Assembly: GCA_027859005.1 (NCBI GenBank)
Contig: JAQIBQ010000311.1
Location: forward strand, 1 to 53,477
DNA: 53,477 nt
DNA from: Prolixibacteraceae bacterium
Lineage (GTDB): Bacteria; Bacteroidota; Bacteroidia; Bacteroidales; Prolixibacteraceae
Direction of reading: 5' to 3'
Below, piece after piece: positions 48,156-53,477 of this stretch; the first letter of the stretch is position 1, and each line of letters starts with the position of its first letter. A program made the position numbers and the translations under genes. Under the pieces are notes generated by a model that did no database searches, was not told the DNA's origin, and saw only the letters and a program-made list of their open reading frames with translations.

Positions 48156-49787
48156 TCAATAACCGGGATTTTGAGCAAAGTCTTTGTTTTGATTAAGGTC
48201 GATAGCAGACTGAGGAATAGGTCTCAGAATTTTTTTACCGCCATCACCATTAAAGAAACTTGCTTCTACATCTTTATTGTACATGTCGCAACGTTCTATT
48301 AAGGTTCCTGTACGTTTAAGGTCAAACCAACGGTGGTATTCACCTGCTAACTCAAGAGCACGTTCATCTAAAATAGTATTGATATTTATTGACGAAACTG
48401 AAATGTCAGTTCCTTCTTTAGCTGCACGACGTCGTACTTCGTTAAGTCGATCTAAAGCTTTACCATTATCACCTGATTTTAAATAAGCTTCTGCAGCAAT
48501 CAAGTATGTTTCACCCAAACGAGCAATAATCAAATCGCGGGTACTAACCATACCAGTAGTAGAGAAAGCTGATGTTGGATCGTCAAATTTCTTAATCGCT
48601 GGATGCATGTAATCGGTAGCTGAGTTTTTCGAAGCTTCCCATGTTTCGTATTTGTAAACAATTGTTTCGTTACGGTTACTCGGATCAGCATCTCTCCATG
48701 CTTTAATATCGGCATCGGAACTTGCCCATTTTGGGGCGTAGTAGTAATCAACTAAAGTGGCTGATAAGTCAGCTACGTTATAATAATCGTAGTAATTGTC
48801 GTATATGTTCAACATCATGGTTGCCTCTAAACGACTATCGTTTTCGGTAAACAAATCGAAGAAATACATGGTAGGACACAAATTGTATGAACGCCAAGGA
48901 GCCATGCCTGCAACATCGGAGCCACCCATGTAAGGGCCAAAATAACTTGACTGTGATTGACCCAAATTTTCAGGGTCGGTTGCAATAGAAACTGCATCGT
49001 ATTGAACTGAAAAAAGTACTTCTTCGTTTTGTTCGTTTCCTGGTGTCCATAATTCTTCAAATGAAAGATTCAACGATTGTCCGGCAATTGCTGCATCGGC
49101 ATATGAGGCTGCTTTTGAAAAATCGTCGTTTGAAGCAAATGATTCGTATCCACGTGTTAGGTGGATTTTAGCTAAGAAATGCTGAACGGCTCTTTTCGTA
49201 ATGTGACCATCAAAAGCTGCATCGTTAACCATTCCGAGTGCTTCAGTCATTTCGGGAACTAAATACGCATATATTTCTTCGGCACTATTTCTTTCAAATG
49301 AAAGAACTGGACTTGAAATGAAATCCGTTACCAACGAAACCCCACCATAAGTTTGAACTAATAAGAAATAGCTCCATGCTCTAATGGCTTTTATTTCACC
49401 TATACGAGCATCTAAATTGGCATTGTCTTCGGTTAATTCAGCATAATGCAATGCCATGTTACAGGTCTGAATTGCATTGTAGCATACGTCGTAAAGTACA
49501 CCTGCTTCAACTTCCGATGGAGTTAAAAAGCGGTATTCGCTTAGACCTACAGGTTGTGACTGACGGCCTTCGACATACATATCGGTACCCGCACAAAATA
49601 ACCAAGGAGCTCCTCCATAAATGGTTCTTAATTCAGAATAAGTTGCATTTACTAATGCATTGAAACCATCTTCGGTTGCGTAGAATGTTTCGGCATTAAT
49701 ATCCGATTTGTTTTCTTCTGTAAGGAAATCTTCACACGCAGTGAAAAGTAGCCCCAGAATTCCTATGATTAAAAATATTTTCTTCAT
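48156..49787 (-). CDS. SusD/RagB-family outer-membrane glycan-binding lipoprotein
   Basis: Lipobox LLFTACEDFL; NAETFYATEDGFNALVNATYSELR; C-terminal RLNEVRRRA..ILDERALELAGEYHRWFDLKRTG. Confidence 0.95.
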   Translation of the reverse strand: MKKIFLIIGILGLLFTACEDFLTEENKSDINAETFYATEDGFNALVNATYSELRTIYGGAPWLFCAGTDMYVEGRQSQPVGLSEYRFLTPSEVEAGVLYDVCYNAIQTCNMALHYAELTEDNANLDARIGEIKAIRAWSYFLLVQTYGGVSLVTDFISSPVLSFERNSAEEIYAYLVPEMTEALGMVNDAAFDGHITKRAVQHFLAKIHLTRGYESFASNDDFSKAASYADAAIAGQSLNLSFEELWTPGNEQNEEVLFSVQYDAVSIATDPENLGQSQSSYFGPYMGGSDVAGMAPWRSYNLCPTMYFFDLFTENDSRLEATMMLNIYDNYYDYYNVADLSATLVDYYYAPKWASSDADIKAWRDADPSNRNETIVYKYETWEASKNSATDYMHPAIKKFDDPTSAFSTTGMVSTRDLIIARLGETYLIAAEAYLKSGDNGKALDRLNEVRRRAAKEGTDISVSSININTILDERALELAGEYHRWFDLKRTGTLIERCDMYNKDVEASFFNGDGGKKILRPIPQSAIDLNQNKDFAQNPGY

Positions 49788-49808
49788 ATTATTTTCTTCG
49801 TTTTAGGT

Positions 49809-52800
49809 TTAGAATTTAAGATTTACACCAAATTGGTAGGTAATTGAACTCACTCCACCTTCAGCTAAGCTTGCACCAGCCCATTCAGGATCCCATCCTT
49901 CGTAGCTTGTAAATACAAACGGATTTATTACGTTCAAATAAATTCTGCAGCTTTTAATATTTGCTGTGCTTAACACTTTTTGGTCGAATGAATATCCAAG
50001 CGTTATGTTTTTCACTTTTGCAAATGATGCATCTTTAATGTAACCAACTTTATCGTTTCTCCAGTAAGTACCTGCATTACGAGGTTGTGGATAAGTGTTT
50101 GATACTTTTGGTCCATTTGGAGCGGTAGCAGGGTTTTGTGGTACATACCAGCTGTCGATATTCAGTTTTTGACGGCCACGGTCACGTACGTCGGCAAAGT
50201 TGGCATGGAAACCACTGTTAACCAATACGCCTTGGTTGGTAAACAGTGAAACTGCAAAGTCGAAGTTTTTGTATTCTACTTGAGTTGAAATGCTTCCTGT
50301 CCAGTCGGGCATTGGTGAACCTTGAATAATACGATCTTCTTCAGGAGTAATTCCTTTTTCACCAAAGTCTTTTACTTTTGCTTGTCCTTCGGTTTGACCA
50401 TACTCCGCAGCTTCCGTAGCTTCGTTGGCTTGCCAGATTCCATCAAACTCGTAGTTGTAAATTACATCTACTGGTTGACCAATAAACCATAGATTACCTA
50501 CGTCATCGTCAGTTCCACCATAAATTTCAACAATTTTGTTATTGTTTTTTGCAAAAGTAACATTCGCATTCCATTTCAGATCTTTCTTATCAATGATAAC
50601 GCCTGTTAAAGCAAGTTCAATACCTTTATTGCTAACAGAACCCACATTAGCCGTTAAGCTACTCCAGCCTGCTTCTAAAGGTAGTTTTTGGGTCATTAAT
50701 AATTCTTTCGAAAGTTTGTCATAAACATCAACAGAACCCGATAAACGGTTGTTGAATAAACCAAAGTCTAAACCAATGTTCATTTCACGAGTGCGTTCCC
50801 AAGTGAGTAGGTCGTTAGCCACTTGGCTAAAAGTGAATCCGTTAGACAAAGCTCCAAAATAATCGTAGAATGCTAAGTTGTTTGCAAATTTTTGTGTTTG
50901 GTAAGGATCGATTGCATTGTTTCCGGTGTAACCAAAACTTACTCGCGCTTTCAAGTTTGAAATAGTTTCCATGTCTTCCATGAAATCTTCTTCAGTAACT
51001 CTCCATGCAACGGCTCCCGATGGGAAAGCATTCCATTTGTTGCCTTCTGATAGTTTTGATGATCCATCCCAACGATTTGAAACGGTCAATAAATATTTAT
51101 CTTGGAATGAATAATTGGCACGTAGAACATACGATAACATGGTTTGTTTCGAATAAGTTGAACCAACACTATTAACAGTACCTGCTGAACCCACATTGTA
51201 GATTCCTGAATCGAAAGGTAAATTCTTTACACTAATTGACGATGATTCATTTTTATTTGAATACACACTGTACAAAGCCATGGCATTAAGGTTGTGATCA
51301 CCAAAACTTTTATCAAAATTAATTTGATTGTCCCAAGTATAGTTCATGCTTGAAGAATTCTTCAATTTTGCAAGAGGTTGATTATCATTTGAAGAACCTT
51401 CGTTGGTCAAAACACCCCATGTTTGTCCGTTATTTGTATTGAAAACGCCATATGATAAGGTTGTTTTCATAGAAATATACTCAACAGGTTTATATTCAAG
51501 AAACGTATTGCCTACAACATTGTATGTTTTTGTTGCATCACTAGAATTTGCAATTTGAAGTAATGGATTATAAGTACTTGTTTTATTTATTACTTGTGTT
51601 CCGTCAGCTAATTTGAATTTACCAGGCTGAGCATATAATTCACCAAATTCGTCGTAAGGAGAAAGAAGTGGATTTAAGCGAAAAGCCTCTTGCATTGCAA
51701 TGCTACTTCCATCTTCTTGTTCAATCATTGAAAAGTTAATGTTAGTACCTGCCGATAATTTCTCTGTAATTTGTTGGTTGATACTCGCTTTCACTGAGTA
51801 TTTATCAATTGATTCTTGGTCAATTAAGCCTTCTTCGCTTTGGTAACCAATACCAAAAACATAAGAAGTATTTGCGCTAGAACCTGATACATTGATATAA
51901 TGGTTTTGTTGAGTACCATCTTTAAGTACCAAATCATACCAGTCGTAATATTCACCATTGGCAGCACGTTCGAAAAGTAAGTCGTTTGAACCTTTGCCAC
52001 TTAAACCTGAATCATAAGCTGTCATCCAATCGGCTTCAGTATCGCCTGATGTGGTTGCAACATAGGCATCCTGATGGTAATCCCACCATTTGTCGCCACT
52101 CATCATTTTTGGTAAACGAGCCGCTGTTTTAATGCCATAATATCCATCGTATGAAACTGATGTGCCACCTTTGGCATCTGAACCACTCTTGGTAGTAACT
52201 ATTACAACACCATTTGTTCCGCGTGAACCATAAATGGCTGTTGATGAAGCATCTTTTAAAATGTCGATGCGCGAAATGTCTTGTGGGTTAAGAAAGTCAA
52301 TATTGTTAGTTGGAACACCATCAACAACGAACAGGGGTGATTTCTTATCACTATTCAAGGTATTTACACCTCTGATATTGATGTCAAAACCGCCACCAAT
52401 TCTTCCATTATTCGATGTAATTTGAACACCAGCCATTTGTCCTTGCATGGCTTCTAATGCAGATGTTGAACCTCTTTCAACAAGAGCATCGGAGCCTAAA
52501 CTTCCAACAGAACCAGTTATGTCCCGCTTTTTAATTGTACCGTATCCAATTGCAACTACTTCATCGAGTTGAAGTAAATCTTCCTTCAATTGCACATTGA
52601 TAGTTGATTGGTTGCCAGCAACTATTTCTTGACTGGTAAAGCCCATGAATGAATAAACCAGTACGGTTTTGTTGCTGATATTAGCACTAATAGTGTATGT
52701 ACCATCAATTTGAGATACAGTACCTGTTGTTGTTCCTTTAACTACAATATTAACACCCGGTAACTGTTCGCCTTCGGTACTTGTAATTTTTCCTGTTATT

Positions 52801-52883
52801 TGCCTGTCCTGTTGGGCAGAAACAAACAGATTGGTTAAAACCAAAATGCTTGCCAGGAGTAACTTGTAAATGTTTCTTTTCAT
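49809..52883 (-). CDS. SusC/RagA-family TonB-linked outer-membrane transporter
   Basis: Carboxypeptidase-like domain (QITGKITSTEGEQLPGVNIVVKGTTTGTVSQIDGTYTI), plug (DEVVAIGYGTIKKRDITGSVGSL, SRIDILKDASSTAIYGSRGTNGVVIVTTK), terminal YQFGVNLKF. Confidence 0.96.
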   Translation of the reverse strand: MKRNIYKLLLASILVLTNLFVSAQQDRQITGKITSTEGEQLPGVNIVVKGTTTGTVSQIDGTYTISANISNKTVLVYSFMGFTSQEIVAGNQSTINVQLKEDLLQLDEVVAIGYGTIKKRDITGSVGSLGSDALVERGSTSALEAMQGQMAGVQITSNNGRIGGGFDINIRGVNTLNSDKKSPLFVVDGVPTNNIDFLNPQDISRIDILKDASSTAIYGSRGTNGVVIVTTKSGSDAKGGTSVSYDGYYGIKTAARLPKMMSGDKWWDYHQDAYVATTSGDTEADWMTAYDSGLSGKGSNDLLFERAANGEYYDWYDLVLKDGTQQNHYINVSGSSANTSYVFGIGYQSEEGLIDQESIDKYSVKASINQQITEKLSAGTNINFSMIEQEDGSSIAMQEAFRLNPLLSPYDEFGELYAQPGKFKLADGTQVINKTSTYNPLLQIANSSDATKTYNVVGNTFLEYKPVEYISMKTTLSYGVFNTNNGQTWGVLTNEGSSNDNQPLAKLKNSSSMNYTWDNQINFDKSFGDHNLNAMALYSVYSNKNESSSISVKNLPFDSGIYNVGSAGTVNSVGSTYSKQTMLSYVLRANYSFQDKYLLTVSNRWDGSSKLSEGNKWNAFPSGAVAWRVTEEDFMEDMETISNLKARVSFGYTGNNAIDPYQTQKFANNLAFYDYFGALSNGFTFSQVANDLLTWERTREMNIGLDFGLFNNRLSGSVDVYDKLSKELLMTQKLPLEAGWSSLTANVGSVSNKGIELALTGVIIDKKDLKWNANVTFAKNNNKIVEIYGGTDDDVGNLWFIGQPVDVIYNYEFDGIWQANEATEAAEYGQTEGQAKVKDFGEKGITPEEDRIIQGSPMPDWTGSISTQVEYKNFDFAVSLFTNQGVLVNSGFHANFADVRDRGRQKLNIDSWYVPQNPATAPNGPKVSNTYPQPRNAGTYWRNDKVGYIKDASFAKVKNITLGYSFDQKVLSTANIKSCRIYLNVINPFVFTSYEGWDPEWAGASLAEGGVSSITYQFGVNLKF

Positions 52884-53185
52884 AGAAAAAAATTTAGTTA
52901 TAGTTATTAAAGATGTTAGATTAAATGCGTTTATATCGGTTGTTTATAAAAGCCTTTTACTGGAACTATTTTCAATTATCGAAAGTATTTCAAAGTGTTA
53001 ATGTAAAAGGTTGGTAAACTGTTTGAAAATGAGGGGTGAATTATCTTTTATGTGGCGTGTGGTATTTGTAATACGCAGATATATAGTCGAATACAGCTGT
53101 GTGGATTTTGTTGTAAATACCAATTTGTCACCAAAGAAGTGATAATTTACCTACTTTTGGAAGAACCTAAACTTATTTAAAAATC

Positions 53186-53477
53186 ATGCTTGAATTGAAC
53201 TTGAAATGTAACAAGTGGACAATACTTATTATTGCGTTGTTATCATTTTGTTTATCCGGATTTTCTGCTGAAATCGAACGGTTTGAGCATTATACATCCG
53301 ATGAAGGTTTGTCGCAAAATACAATAACGAGTATACATTGCGATAACAATGGTTTTATGTGGTTTGGAACCATGAATGGTTTAAACCGATTCGATGGGTA
53401 CAATTTTAAAGTTTATCAGAATTCAGAAAGGACTCCTGATATTTTAACAAACAACCGAGTAATTTCAATTTGGGAAG
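53186..53477 (+). CDS. Hybrid two-component system-type sensor, N-terminal part (truncated by window end)
   Basis: Absent from the supplied ORF list: ATG 53186, MLELNLKCNKWTILIIALLSFCLSGFSAEIERFEHYTSDEGLSQNTITSIHCDNNGFMWFGTMNGLNRFDGYNFKVYQNSE.. is the typical first beta-propeller repeat; open to the last base. Confidence 0.85.
   Translation, partial: MLELNLKCNKWTILIIALLSFCLSGFSAEIERFEHYTSDEGLSQNTITSIHCDNNGFMWFGTMNGLNRFDGYNFKVYQNSERTPDILTNNRVISIWE

Noticed and set aside
1-53477. tRNA, rRNA or CRISPR genes
   Set aside because: None recognised by eye; a tRNAscan/Infernal run would be needed to exclude small RNAs.

Overview
The window is a Bacteroidota-type chromosomal segment, inferred from T9SS sorting domains, SusC/SusD, a PorP/SprF protein and a hybrid two-component sensor. 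Left to right it holds: (i) the end of a sensor kinase and a sigma-54 response regulator; (ii) a PorP/SprF-like protein and a 4495-aa PKD/cadherin-like giant surface protein with a gliding-motility/T9SS type B C-terminus; (iii) a tight seven-gene plus-strand operon (17168-28390) that looks like a transmembrane electron conduit: b-type membrane protein, unusual Fe-S/FAD pyridine-nucleotide reductase, three multiheme c-type cytochromes (20, 55 and 13 CxxCH motifs counted by eye, 88 in total), outer-membrane beta-barrel, OB-fold-like lipoprotein; (iv) a degenerate EF-G paralogue resembling GTPase-deficient EF-G2; (v) a C39-peptidase ABC exporter/HlyD pair and an MsbA-like ABC exporter; (vi) a two-repeat barrel gene with an apparent 5' frameshift; (vii) a pectin utilisation locus (CE8, two PL1-like lyases, CE12, GH43, GH105, esterase, SusD, SusC and the start of a hybrid sensor). 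The strongest candidate for an undescribed system is the cytochrome operon. Its 1337-aa protein contains seven back-to-back units spaced exactly 429 bp (143 aa, 6 hemes each), and it equals its 13-heme downstream paralogue plus 7x6 hemes. All family names come from sequence motifs recognised by eye; no search was run.
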